Part shown: piece by piece, positions 53,394-62,082 of the stretch | How positions within the stretch are numbered: position 1 is the first letter of the stretch | Layout: every line of letters begins with the position of its first letter | Assembly: GCA_963729445.1 (NCBI GenBank) | Contig: CAVSNU010000002.1 | Coordinates: 186,001 to 250,000, forward strand | Length of the DNA: 64,000 bases | Reading direction: 5' to 3' | From: JACCZH01 sp963729445 | GTDB taxonomy: Bacteria; Chloroflexota; Chloroflexia; Thermomicrobiales; CFX8 | The notes under the pieces: generated by a model | The model's input: only the letters and a program-made list of their open reading frames with translations | Databases searched by the model: none | Told to the model about the DNA's origin: nothing | Position numbers and translations under genes: made by a program

Positions 53394-53402
53394 GCGGAAG
53401 TT
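53321..53402 (+). promoter_or_regulatory. Structured 5' leader, candidate cis-regulatory RNA
   Basis: In the leader, AGAGAAG pairs with CTTCTCT, enclosed by GAGG/CCTC, and a following CTTCCG pairs with CGGAAG. The stems are close to each other and end ~145 nt before the FmdB-like start. I match no known riboswitch class, and chance pairing is possible. Confidence 0.35.
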
Positions 53403-53546
53403 TGATTCTAGACGCCACGCACCCGATGATTGAAGAACAATTTCTCAGCTCTCAATCGTCGTTGTAGCCATCCATCAAATGGGGAGATTCCCCAGTCTTC
53501 TTTGCAGCCGACTGTGTTGAACGCGACTGCCGGAGAGGGGAAAACG

Positions 53547-53837
53547 TTGCCGATCTATGCGTTTCGCTGTCAGGGTTGTGGCCCATTTGACCTCCAGCGC
53601 CAGATGAACGAGCACGGCAACCCTGCTCATTGCCCGAACTGTGGCTCACTCGCGACTCGGGTCTTCACGGCGCCAAACCTCTATAGGACCGACGTCGGGT
53701 ATCGAAAGGCGCGCGGCATGGAGGAACAGAGCGCCGATGCTCCGGAAGTGGTGACGCGTCCGCCCGAGGGCTTTGGCGGGCATGCTCTGCCGAGTACACA
53801 TCGCCACAATACGCCTTCCTGGGTGTTGGGTCACTGA
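53547..53837 (+). CDS. fmdB: FmdB-type zinc ribbon protein
   Basis: A 96-residue FmdB-like regulatory zinc-ribbon protein. It begins LPIYAFRCQGCGPFDLQRQM (TTG start, GGAGAGGGG upstream) and has CQGC and CPNC pairs at residues ~8-11 and 28-31. FmdB-type proteins often accompany formamidase genes. The rest of the protein is low in structure and Pro/His-rich. Confidence 0.85.
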   Translation: MPIYAFRCQGCGPFDLQRQMNEHGNPAHCPNCGSLATRVFTAPNLYRTDVGYRKARGMEEQSADAPEVVTRPPEGFGGHALPSTHRHNTPSWVLGH

Positions 53838-54006
53838 CAAGGTACCCGGCGCGAGCTCGCCGAAGTCGAATTGAATAGCCCCGGCCTCGCTCGATTACAA
53901 CCTATTGCTGCGTCACCCAGTCTCGCAAGGGCGAGTAGACAAGGAGGTCCAGATTCCGCTCATCCGGCGATCAGTCTCGTAGAGAATGTTCGTAAGGAGA
54001 TGGACC

Positions 54007-55260
54007 ATGCCACCACCGGTAGTTTTCAGCGTAGACCAGACCAAGTCGATGCGTGACCAAGCCGTTCCTGGTCACAATCGCTGGCACCCCGACATTCCAG
54101 CTGTGGCCAAGGTAAGGCCCGGCAGCGACTTTCGCGTCGAATGCCGTGAGTGGACGGACTCCCAGATCGGCAACAATGACAGCGCAAACGACGTCCGAGA
54201 CGTACATCTCCCGGTCGCCCACATGCTAAGCGGACCCATTGAGGTCGAGGGCGCCGAGCCAGGAGACCTGCTCGTCGTCGACATCCTCGATCTCGGGCCA
54301 TGCCTGCCACCGCAGGACACCGGCCCGGCTCCGGGGCAGGGCTGGGGTTATACCGGTATCTTCGCGAAGGTCAACGGCGGTGGATTCCTGACGGACCACT
54401 TCCCGGACGCCTACAAGGCCATTTGGGATCTCAAAGGGATATACGCCGTCTCCCGGCACATCCCTGGCGTTCGCTACGCCGGCATCACCCATCCAGGGTT
54501 GTTTGGTACCGCGCCGTCCCAGGACCTCCTCAATGAGTGGAACCGTCGAGAGGCGGAGCTGATCCAGCAAGACCCTGACCGCGTTCCGCCGCTGGCACTC
54601 CCGCCCCTAGAGGAAGGTGTGCTCGCGGGTACCCTCCAGGGCGAGGAACTGGCACGGATTGGTCGGGAAGGGGCCCGAACGATCCCTTGCCGCGAGAACG
54701 GCGGCAACCACGACATCAAGAATTTCACCCGAGGTGCCCGAGTCTACTATCCAGTCCATGTCCCGGGGGCGATGTTCTCGGGTGGCGATCTACATTTCTC
54801 CCAGGGAGATGGTGAGATCACCTTCTGTGGCGCCATCGAGATCGGTGGATACATCGATTTCGGGGTGGATTTGATCAAAGACGGCATGAACAAGTACGGC
54901 GTTCACACCAATCCCGTGTTCATTCCAGGCCCGGTAGAGCCCCGCTACAGCACGTTCATGTCCTTCATCGGCTTCTCGGTGGACGAGGGTGGCAGACAAC
55001 ACTACCTGGATGCACACATCGCGTATCGGCGAGCCTGCCTGAATGCCATCGAGTACCTCAAGAAGTTCGGCTATTCCGGCGAGCAAGCCTATTTGCTGCT
55101 GGGTTCAGCGCCGATCGAAGGTCGCATCAGCGGTATCGTCGACATCCCGAACGCCTGCTGCACCGTGTATCTCCCGACAGAGATTTTCGATTTCGACGTC
55201 AAACCGAACGCGCAAGGACCGACATCGGCCGACCGGGGTACTGCTGCACGAACGTCTTAA
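54007..55260 (+). CDS. fmdA: Formamidase/acetamidase
   Basis: A 417-residue FmdA/AmdA hydrolase that makes ammonia and the acid from short-chain amides. It shows HNRWHPDIPAVAKVRPGSDF, GPIEVEGAEPGDLLVVDILD, HPGLFGTAPS, ENGGNHDIKNFTRGARVYYP, GDLHFSQGDGEITFCGAIE and a C-terminal AYLLLGSAPIEGRISGIVDIPNACCTVYLP. ATG 54007 chosen as the family start (MPPPVVFSVDQ). It follows the FmdB-like gene by 170 bp and precedes the amide channel. Confidence 0.94.
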   Translation: MPPPVVFSVDQTKSMRDQAVPGHNRWHPDIPAVAKVRPGSDFRVECREWTDSQIGNNDSANDVRDVHLPVAHMLSGPIEVEGAEPGDLLVVDILDLGPCLPPQDTGPAPGQGWGYTGIFAKVNGGGFLTDHFPDAYKAIWDLKGIYAVSRHIPGVRYAGITHPGLFGTAPSQDLLNEWNRREAELIQQDPDRVPPLALPPLEEGVLAGTLQGEELARIGREGARTIPCRENGGNHDIKNFTRGARVYYPVHVPGAMFSGGDLHFSQGDGEITFCGAIEIGGYIDFGVDLIKDGMNKYGVHTNPVFIPGPVEPRYSTFMSFIGFSVDEGGRQHYLDAHIAYRRACLNAIEYLKKFGYSGEQAYLLLGSAPIEGRISGIVDIPNACCTVYLPTEIFDFDVKPNAQGPTSADRGTAARTS

Positions 55261-55302
55261 CAGGCACGAGGATTCAACCGAGCGTGATAGTGCGCTAGCC
55301 GG

Positions 55303-55330
55303 ACCTGGAAGGGGCACACCCCTTCCAGGT
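55303..55330 (+). terminator. Stable intercistronic hairpin between fmdA and amiS
   Basis: A perfect 12-bp stem (ACCTGGAAGGGG/CCCCTTCCAGGT) with a CACA loop, 43 bp after the fmdA stop. No T-run follows, so it may stabilise or pause the transcript rather than stop it. Confidence 0.5.
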
Positions 55331-55349
55331 CATTCCAGGGGGTAACGAC

Positions 55350-55865
55350 GTGATCGGGCTTATCCTGCTCTGGGTTGGTGCCGTGCTCTTTCTGAACGGC
55401 CTTTGGTTGTTGGAGTACATCGCGGATCGTGAGATCGCGATCATCAACATCTTTTCCGGCGGAATTCTATTCCTGGCATCGACGATTCCCGCACTCCGGT
55501 CCGATGCCGATATCGGCCTCATTCGCGCGGGCGCGTTTGGCCTGTTGTTCGCCTTCACCTACCTGTGGGTCGCGGTCAATCGTTTCCTGAATCCGGATGG
55601 ACGCGGTCTTGGCTGGTATTCGCTCTTCGTAGCAATCACTGCGGTCCCCTTCGGCATCGAGCTGCTCATGGACGCGGACACCAGCTGGGAGTACTGGTTT
55701 GGATTTGACTGGCTCGCGTGGGCCGTCCTGTGGTTCGTCTATTATCTGCTCCTCGTCCCTCGGCGAGTCGGCCCGAAGTTTGCCGGTGGCCTCACGCTGA
55801 TCGAGGGTATCCTGACCGCATGGCTTCCTGGTTATCTGATCCTGACCGAGCGGCTCGCGATATAG
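55350..55865 (+). CDS. amiS: AmiS/UreI family amide channel
   Basis: A 171-residue six-helix membrane protein of the AmiS/UreI family, channels for urea or short-chain amides. Family features are LILLWVGAVLFLNGLWLLEY at the N terminus, AFTYLWVAVNRFL, WEYWFGFDWLAWAVLWFVYY and a final GILTAWLPGYLIL. GTG 55350 with AGGGGG upstream. It follows fmdA and presumably brings in its substrate. Confidence 0.92.
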   Translation: MIGLILLWVGAVLFLNGLWLLEYIADREIAIINIFSGGILFLASTIPALRSDADIGLIRAGAFGLLFAFTYLWVAVNRFLNPDGRGLGWYSLFVAITAVPFGIELLMDADTSWEYWFGFDWLAWAVLWFVYYLLLVPRRVGPKFAGGLTLIEGILTAWLPGYLILTERLAI

Positions 55866-56282
55866 GGCCGATGCACTCGCGTGGTGCCCGCAGCGGAGAT
55901 GCTCAGCATCTACATCGATGATTCGGCTCGGAACTGGGTAAAGTCACTCCTCTGCCACGCGTCCGGCGAGTGCTCTGGGGACGGTAGTTGCTGGATTCGT
56001 GGCATTGCGGCGCCCGCAGTTGGTCTCGACTCGAGTACTGGTATCCGAGACAACGCTCAACGCATGCGCGACTCGCCTGAATGTGATCTCCTTGAAGTCG
56101 TTCGCCCGGAGATAGATGGGCTTCTTCTGGACATGCTCATGACTCGGATCTCTCAGACGGGCGAAGACATCTATCGGGTGAGCCAGCACTTCCGGCCATA
56201 CTCGCTGCAACGGCGCTGGTGCTAGACGCTTGCGCCACCAATAGCAGGCTCGAAACTCGACCCACCATCTCGGGCGGTGCAC
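55866..56282. other. Gap of about 417 bp
   Basis: Short open frames on both strands have no recognisable domain. The minus-strand frame (55944-56282) contains IYLRANDFKEITFRRVAHAL but no known pattern; I see no reliable gene. Confidence 0.4.
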
Positions 56283-57299
56283 CTAATCCGGTCGCAGTAG
56301 CAGATCAGACTGAAAGGCGATCTCGACGACGCTGTTGGGCCAGAACTGACTGGCGAAATAATAGAGGGACTGCTGGCGGTCTTCGCCGCCTTCGTCGGTC
56401 AAGAGCAACTGCTCACAAAAGGCCGCGATATCTTGCACGATCCGCTCGTAGCGATAATAGGCGAGCGCCATCGAGTCGATCTCTGCCCGGCCATACCCTT
56501 GATAGAACAACCCTTCCTCGCGCCTGCTGTTCCAGACACAGCCGATCCCAGCACCGATAAACATCAGGTCACGCTCTTTCGGCGCCATGCTCAGGGTGTC
56601 CCAATCCACGATGTACAGCGCATCGTTGTGGTCGATCAGGACGTTGCCTGCGTGGATGTCGCCGTGACACAGCACGTAGTCGAGTGAGCGGCCACGAAGT
56701 GCCTCGCCAAGTTGATCGGCGCGATCGACAAGCTCGGAAACGAGATCATGGTTGGCTCGTAGTAGCGCAGCCAATTGTGCCGCGGCCGGATCATCAAATG
56801 CATCATGTTCGACACGAGCCTGGAACGTTCTGACCATCTCGCGCCAATGGGAAGAGTACCTCTCGCGCGGGAGTTGCTGTGTAAGATCGTATGGCAGTAC
56901 CGCCGTGTGCATCCGCTTGAGAGCGACACCGAGGTCCATCCACTGCTGATCCGATAGATCGCGGTCGAAACCATTCTCTCCTGTGACGAACGGGTAGAGG
57001 ATCACCGTGAAAGCATCCAGGCGAGTCCAGGATTGCCCCGTGGTGGTCGCGACAGGAACGATGATCTGCGCGACGCCCAGGTCGCCCAACAGTTGGGGGA
57101 CGAGGACTGTCGTGCTGTCAAAGTCACCACGTCGCAACTTCACGAAGTATGGCGTCCCATCCTCGGTGACGGCGCGATAGACCGCCGTATTTACATCAGC
57201 GCCGAGTGGAAGAAATGAGATCTCGGCGATCCGCAGTCCGTAGTCATCGTGCAAACATGAGTTCAGGCGGTCGTCTGGCAGGTCTGGTTTTTCGAGCAC
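56283..57299 (-). CDS. Aminoglycoside phosphotransferase-like kinase
   Basis: A 338-residue APH-fold kinase. The nucleotide-binding N lobe has PYFVKLRRGDFDSTT (Lys) and the catalytic loop is CHGDIHAGNVLI, with the following VDWDTLSMAPKERDLMFIG. This last motif resembles spectinomycin/choline-type phosphotransferases. It is more likely a metabolic kinase than a resistance gene; substrate unknown. Confidence 0.85.
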   Translation of the reverse strand: MLEKPDLPDDRLNSCLHDDYGLRIAEISFLPLGADVNTAVYRAVTEDGTPYFVKLRRGDFDSTTVLVPQLLGDLGVAQIIVPVATTTGQSWTRLDAFTVILYPFVTGENGFDRDLSDQQWMDLGVALKRMHTAVLPYDLTQQLPRERYSSHWREMVRTFQARVEHDAFDDPAAAQLAALLRANHDLVSELVDRADQLGEALRGRSLDYVLCHGDIHAGNVLIDHNDALYIVDWDTLSMAPKERDLMFIGAGIGCVWNSRREEGLFYQGYGRAEIDSMALAYYRYERIVQDIAAFCEQLLLTDEGGEDRQQSLYYFASQFWPNSVVEIAFQSDLLLRPD

Positions 57300-57772
57300 T
57301 GTTGCGTCGTCCCTTCTCGTATCAACCTCGCCTTCTATAAAACCTCGGTAGAGGACAGGTCAAGGCAATAGACCGGGCCCTCACTTCCCAAGCCTGTTGA
57401 GCCCATCCTGATTCGTCGAATAGACGAGATCGGGCTCTCCGGGGCGCTTTGATCTTGCGATGTCGTGTCTAGAGGATAACTTCAGCACCGCGGCCTGGCC
57501 AGACCACCAAGAGGGTGCATCGCGCGGCGACCTACCCATCGCCAATCTCAGAGACGACGCGGGGCGCGACGTTCACCTCAGTCCAACAGCACATCGCAGA
57601 TGCCGCCGGTCTAGCCGTCATACGAGTTGGCGCTGTTTCGATACGCGGCCATCTGTCGGGTGTCCATCTGTTATCCCAGCGCCGAATTGACGGACCGTCG
57701 GGCGGATCTCTATAATGCAGGGTAGGTTCCTCTGAGGGGTGTGGCCCAAATCCGACTGAAGAGTGAGGCGAA
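57300..57772. other. Gap of about 470 bp upstream of the c-di-AMP receptor-like gene
   Basis: No gene is seen. The last 90 bp hold a strong promoter. Confidence 0.5.
57687..57716 (+). promoter_or_regulatory. Sigma-70 promoter with consensus -10
   Basis: TTGACG (57687-57692), 18-bp spacer, TATAAT (57711-57716). It drives the c-di-AMP receptor-like gene and probably the site-2 protease. Confidence 0.72.
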
Positions 57773-58060
57773 ATGAAGCTAATTATCACCGTGGTTCAAA
57801 ACAAGGACGCAGACGAAGTCGTCGATGCGCTCGTCGCAGCCGAATTCCGAGCCACGCGTTTCGCCAGTACGGGCGGATTTCTGCGCCGTGGCAACACCAC
57901 CATCATGATCGGCGTTCAGGATCAGCAAGTCGATCAGGTGCTGGACATCATCCGTGACGAAGCGCGTAGCCGGGCCGCTCAGACCGAGGGCGAGCAGGAC
58001 GCACAGACAGCCGCAGCCACCGTCTTTGTTCTCGATCTTGAGGAATACCAGCGCCTCTAG
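57773..58060 (+). CDS. darA: Cyclic-di-AMP receptor (DarA/PstA-like)
   Basis: A 95-residue PII-like protein. It starts MKLIITVVQNKDADEVVDAL and has FRATRFASTGGFLRRGNTTI and MIGVQD, matching the ligand loop of DarA/PstA. Such proteins bind c-di-AMP as trimers. The C terminus is a charged linker plus a last strand. It precedes the site-2 protease by 46 bp. Confidence 0.88.
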   Translation: MKLIITVVQNKDADEVVDALVAAEFRATRFASTGGFLRRGNTTIMIGVQDQQVDQVLDIIRDEARSRAAQTEGEQDAQTAAATVFVLDLEEYQRL

Positions 58061-58106
58061 AAGTGTCTGCCCTCGGGCGGATCTGTTCTAGATAGAGGGG
58101 TCAACG

Positions 58107-59249
58107 ATGACCCGAGCGCACCCGCCGACCATTTTTGGAGTGCCCCTACGTACCTCGTGGAACTGGATGCTCGTGGCGCTCTGCCTCACCGGCATCTCAC
58201 TCTACGAGTTCGCGCCGCGTGCCGCCTCTGACGCCGAACTCTCCCGCTGGCTGGCGGGCGCAACCGCGCTCATCGCTGGTATCGTCACCTCAATCCTCGC
58301 TCACGAATTTGCCCATGTCTGGACCGCGCGCCGCTCCGGCACTGTCCTGGACGCGCTCGAACCGTCACTCTTCGGCGCGCTTCCCGACACCAGCTACGCT
58401 CCGCAATCACCCTCCGACGACGTGCGCGTTGCCTTTGCCGGCCCGGTCATGAACCTCGTGATCGCGGCGCTGTCCACCGCTGCGTGGCTCGCGCTGGGAT
58501 CTCCAGACACGATGCCGGGGCTCGCAACGCTGCTACTCGGTGGTTTCAACCTCGGCATGGCGGCGTTAAACCTGTTACCCGGCTATCCCTTCGACGGCGG
58601 AAGACTCCTCCGCTCATTCGTCTGGTATCTCTCCGACGATCTGGTCGCGGCAACGCGTGTCGTTGCCATCTACGGGCAGCTCCTCATTTTTATGGGGTTC
58701 CTTGGTGGAGCGATCCTCCTCTCCGTGGGCGAGTCAAACGCGGTCTGGGGTGCCTGGATAGTGATTCTGTGCTGGACGCTGAACCGGGCACGCAGCGCAG
58801 GCGTCAACCAGACCGAATGGCGAGAAGCCGGCAAGCGGCTCCAGATCGACGACCTCTTCCAGGCGGGCGTCAATCGTGTGCCGGCGTCATCCACGATTGA
58901 CGAGTCGATCGAATCTTTGCTCGACAACTATCGCCGGGGGCCGACGCTCGTGGTCGATGGGTCAGAGGTTGTCGGCGTCGTCGATCTGCATTCGTTCCGC
59001 AAGATCCCTCGTGCCAACTGGACACACCTGACGATCGGCGACGTAATGAGCACGATCGATACGTTACCGCGCCTCAAGAGCGCCGCTTCGGTAACGGAGC
59101 TTCTCGCCGAGCTGCCAGACGGATCGACAAAAGTGGTTTTGGTTGAGCGAGACGGCAAAATCGTCGCTGCCGCTGACCGGGAGTTCGTGACAGATCGCGT
59201 GCAGTCCTACATACGCGCGGCGCGCTTCACGCAGAAGCACCCCCACTAG
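58107..59249 (+). CDS. Site-2-protease-like metalloprotease with CBS domains
   Basis: A 380-residue M50 peptidase. Membrane segments carry the zinc motif HEFAHVW (residues ~70-76) and the second site LNLLPGYPFDGGRLLRSF. The C-terminal ~140 residues form a CBS pair (GVNRVPASSTIDESIESLLD ... DRVQSYIRA). This is the M50B type in which CBS domains sense a nucleotide. It may be controlled by ATP/AMP or by the neighbouring PII-like protein. Confidence 0.9.
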   Translation: MTRAHPPTIFGVPLRTSWNWMLVALCLTGISLYEFAPRAASDAELSRWLAGATALIAGIVTSILAHEFAHVWTARRSGTVLDALEPSLFGALPDTSYAPQSPSDDVRVAFAGPVMNLVIAALSTAAWLALGSPDTMPGLATLLLGGFNLGMAALNLLPGYPFDGGRLLRSFVWYLSDDLVAATRVVAIYGQLLIFMGFLGGAILLSVGESNAVWGAWIVILCWTLNRARSAGVNQTEWREAGKRLQIDDLFQAGVNRVPASSTIDESIESLLDNYRRGPTLVVDGSEVVGVVDLHSFRKIPRANWTHLTIGDVMSTIDTLPRLKSAASVTELLAELPDGSTKVVLVERDGKIVAAADREFVTDRVQSYIRAARFTQKHPH

Positions 59250-59260
59250 CCGGTCGCGCC

Positions 59261-59289
59261 TTGTGTACGTACACTGTGACTGGTAGACT
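59261..59289 (+). promoter_or_regulatory. Promoter of the second D,D-carboxypeptidase gene
   Basis: TTGTGT (59261-59266), 17-bp spacer, TAGACT (59284-59289). The spacer overlaps the palindrome GTGTACGTACAC, similar to the alaS promoter pattern. Confidence 0.45.
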
Positions 59290-59429
59290 CACCTCGTCGT
59301 CATGTTGCTCCATTCATCCCCCGACAATGATCACAGGAATCGGGTTCACGCCTGTGCCAGACAGGTGTAAATTCGGCCATCGTGCGAAGACATCCACGAC
59401 CTGCGTCATGAGGAGAGGGCAGTTACCTG

Positions 59430-60710
59430 GTGCGGATTCTTGGTTTCGGTTTGCTGATCGTTTCGCTGGTTCTGGGATCACTGCTCGCGTTCGCCTATCC
59501 AGACGCAGACGCTTCTTCATTGGACGCACCGACGCTGGTCGGAGAGCGCGCGATTGTCATTGACGCCAACACAGGAGCCATTCTCTACGAACAGAACGCC
59601 AACGAGCGCGCCGCCCCCGCCAGTTTGACCAAGCTGTTCACCAGCTTCTTCGCCATCCAGAGCACGCCGCTCCAGCGCAGAATGTCTGTCGTCAAGGATG
59701 ACCTGGTTGGAGAAGCGAGCGCTGGACTCGAAGCTGGCGAAACCCTCTCCTTTGAGACGCTGCTCCACGGTCTGATGCTCGCCAGCGGCAACGATTCGGC
59801 GATGACCATCGCGCGCAACGTCGGGGTGAGCGAATCTCCTTCCGAGCTCGATGGGGTCTCCAGCTTCGTCGAGCACGCCAACACACAGCTGGCTCGGCTC
59901 GGGTTCCATGACACGCATCTGGTCAATCCGCATGGGTTGGACGCTGCGGGCCACTATTCGACCGCGCGAGATGTCGCGGCAATCACCATGCTCGCGCTTC
60001 AGACCGAGCCGGAGTTTCTTAACACAATCTCGTCGCCCGGCTATATCGGAGAGGGCCACCAGTTCACGCAGACCAACCAGCTCATCGGGAACTATCCCGG
60101 AGCCATTGGTGGCAAGACCGGGATCACGGACGCTGCCGGTTATAGTCTGATGGGCATCGCCCACCGCAACGGCCAAACCCTGGTCGCCGTCGTCATGGGC
60201 AGCACGCCTGACGCCTGGTATACCGACGTGATGTCTCTGTTTGACCGGGGCTTTGCGGCGCTCGCAGTTCCAGGCTATGCCGAGACGCAGCCAAAGATTA
60301 CGATCGCAGGGCCGCAGCCTCTGGCAGCAACGGCGTCAGCTCCGGTCAGCGTGCAAGGACTCGCTCTCCACGCAGCCGGCAGCGACGGAGCAAGCGTTCG
60401 CTCAATCTCCGCGACGAACGACACGGCGTGGCAAACATGGCGCTGGCCGCTCGGCGCAGTGCTGGCCATGAGCGTGGTCCTGGTCTGCGCGGTGCAGACG
60501 CGGGCTCTCATCGAGCTACACAAGCGACCACGGGGACGTGGACGTCGCCCAAGAGTGGCACGGACACACGCCGCATACCAACATGCCACACGACAATCAG
60601 CCCACGTTGAAACACAGCCCTTCACGACCGTCGGGAGTTGGGATCGGGGACACTCCTCAGCCGAGGCCCCATTCCGTCCAACGGCCTGGTCAGGCAGCAT
60701 CGGGGATTAG
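59430..60710 (+). CDS. D-alanyl-D-alanine carboxypeptidase, membrane-anchored
   Basis: A 426-residue PBP5-family protein. Signal segment (FGLLIVSLVLGSLLAFAYP), SLTKL nucleophile motif, SGNDSAM and GGKTGITDAAGYSL, and a C-terminal membrane helix (LGAVLAMSVVLVCAVQTRAL) with a basic tail. Unlike the first dacA it keeps the standard SGN. GTG 59430; AGGAGAGG 11 nt upstream. Confidence 0.92.
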   Translation: MRILGFGLLIVSLVLGSLLAFAYPDADASSLDAPTLVGERAIVIDANTGAILYEQNANERAAPASLTKLFTSFFAIQSTPLQRRMSVVKDDLVGEASAGLEAGETLSFETLLHGLMLASGNDSAMTIARNVGVSESPSELDGVSSFVEHANTQLARLGFHDTHLVNPHGLDAAGHYSTARDVAAITMLALQTEPEFLNTISSPGYIGEGHQFTQTNQLIGNYPGAIGGKTGITDAAGYSLMGIAHRNGQTLVAVVMGSTPDAWYTDVMSLFDRGFAALAVPGYAETQPKITIAGPQPLAATASAPVSVQGLALHAAGSDGASVRSISATNDTAWQTWRWPLGAVLAMSVVLVCAVQTRALIELHKRPRGRGRRPRVARTHAAYQHATRQSAHVETQPFTTVGSWDRGHSSAEAPFRPTAWSGSIGD

Positions 60711-61171
60711 CCACTCGCGACCCGACTGCTAGACTGCTCACCCGGTTCATGGCCCTCTTCGCAGAAGGAGCCCTGGTCTACCGCCCTGCTCCCGATCGAG
60801 CATGGGGATCTCCAGCCATTCGTTCCCTCTACACAATACCACTCGATACAAACAAAGGCTACTTGTACGCACAGTGGTGCTATCATGGAGCAACGGGCCT
60901 TTCAATAGTGCGGAAGGCTGCAAGCGTTGTTGGCAGCGTGTTGCTCGCTCGACTTCAGCGACACGATCACCGTTCCGCCCCAGGCGCACTCCAGGTGATA
61001 GGTCCGCCTAATGGATGCCACAAGCGCGCTCACCGGAAGCGTCACCCCTGGAGCCAGACTGTTCGGGGTTTCCGGGAAAGCCCAACGGTTGCCCCCCACG
61101 CCCCTCGTGCCGCTCCAATCTCCCGCCTCCGACGACACTCCAACCGACGCAGTTGAGAGGAGAGACGAACG
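60711..61171. other. Gap of about 460 bp
   Basis: No gene is recognised. A GAGAGGAGAGAC ribosome-binding site ends it, just before the SRPBCC gene. Confidence 0.4.
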
Positions 61172-62068
61172 ATGACATTTCACGAGCAGGAATACCCCGA
61201 CATTGAGCCCTACGCCGGGCCACCATCCGTTCCCTGGGACAGGGCCATAAGCGAAGAACACGCCCGGGTACGGGTGACCCGTGCGCGTGTCCGCGTGCGG
61301 AGACCGGTAGAACGACGCGACGAATCAGAAACCATGCCTGCATTGGCTCCGGAAACACTCCCGGAGGTGGACGATCTGGGGCGTCTTGCTTCAGCCGGGA
61401 TTGGCGGAGCGCTCGTGGCATACGGGCTGAGGCGCGGCTCACTCGGCGGAGCGGCACTCGCGCTCATCGGCGGGGACCTTCTCTATCGGGGCTTCAAGGG
61501 CCGTTCTTACCTCGCGGACGCGCTCGGCCTCGCTACCGGAGAGCGCCCTGGAGAAGACGAGCACGGTGCACCCCCAGACGCGCTCGAGGTCAGGCGCACC
61601 ATCACCATCCTGAAGTCTGCCGACGAGCTCCACCGTGCATGGCGCGACCCGCACAATCTGGCGCAGGTCATGGAGTTCTTTGCCTATATCACTGTGAAGG
61701 ATGAAAGGACCACGCACTGGGTCGCCAGAGGTCCCCTTGGTTCTCCCATCGAGTGGGACTCCGCGATCGTTGAGGAGCGACCTGGGCAGTACCTGCGCTG
61801 GGAATCACTAGAAGGTGCGGAGGTACCCAACGACGGGTCGGTAAGCTTCCGTCCAGCCCCGGCTGACCGTGGGACGGAAATGTCCCTGCATTTCCGGTTC
61901 GACCCTCCGGGCGGCCCGATCGGCGACTTCGTCTTCAAGACGTTCGACATCACCGTGCATGCCCTCACCGGCAAAGCGCTGCGCCGCTTCAAGAGCCTCA
62001 TGGAGACCGGCGAGATTCCAACGACCAAGGGCCAACCGGCTGCCCGTGGCGACGGACGCGACGAGTAA
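61172..62068 (+). CDS. SRPBCC (cyclase/dehydrase) family protein with DUF2892-like region
   Basis: A 298-residue protein. Residues 1-70 are disordered and Arg-rich, residues ~70-115 form two short hydrophobic segments (LASAGIGGALVAYG, GGAALALIGGDLLYRGF) like DUF2892, and residues 125-285 are an SRPBCC lipid/ligand-binding domain with ITILKSADELHRAWRDPHNL and MSLHFRFDPPGGPIGDFVFK. It lies 14 bp upstream of the alcohol dehydrogenase gene, its likely operon partner. Confidence 0.85.
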   Translation: MTFHEQEYPDIEPYAGPPSVPWDRAISEEHARVRVTRARVRVRRPVERRDESETMPALAPETLPEVDDLGRLASAGIGGALVAYGLRRGSLGGAALALIGGDLLYRGFKGRSYLADALGLATGERPGEDEHGAPPDALEVRRTITILKSADELHRAWRDPHNLAQVMEFFAYITVKDERTTHWVARGPLGSPIEWDSAIVEERPGQYLRWESLEGAEVPNDGSVSFRPAPADRGTEMSLHFRFDPPGGPIGDFVFKTFDITVHALTGKALRRFKSLMETGEIPTTKGQPAARGDGRDE

Positions 62069-62082
62069 GAAAGGATCTAACC

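Larger units (their letters stand above)
53066..53546. other. Gap with promoter and structured leader for the formamide module
   Basis: No gene is seen. It holds a strong promoter at 53266-53294 and a ~245-nt leader with stems described separately. Confidence 0.6.

Noticed and set aside
55881..56225. Open frames on both strands between amiS and the APH-like gene
   Set aside because: No recognisable family, no ribosome-binding site, and both strands are equally open as expected for GC-rich DNA.
56283..57299. APH-like gene as an antibiotic resistance gene
   Set aside because: Only the general kinase motifs are seen and the context is chromosomal without mobile elements; a metabolic kinase is as likely.
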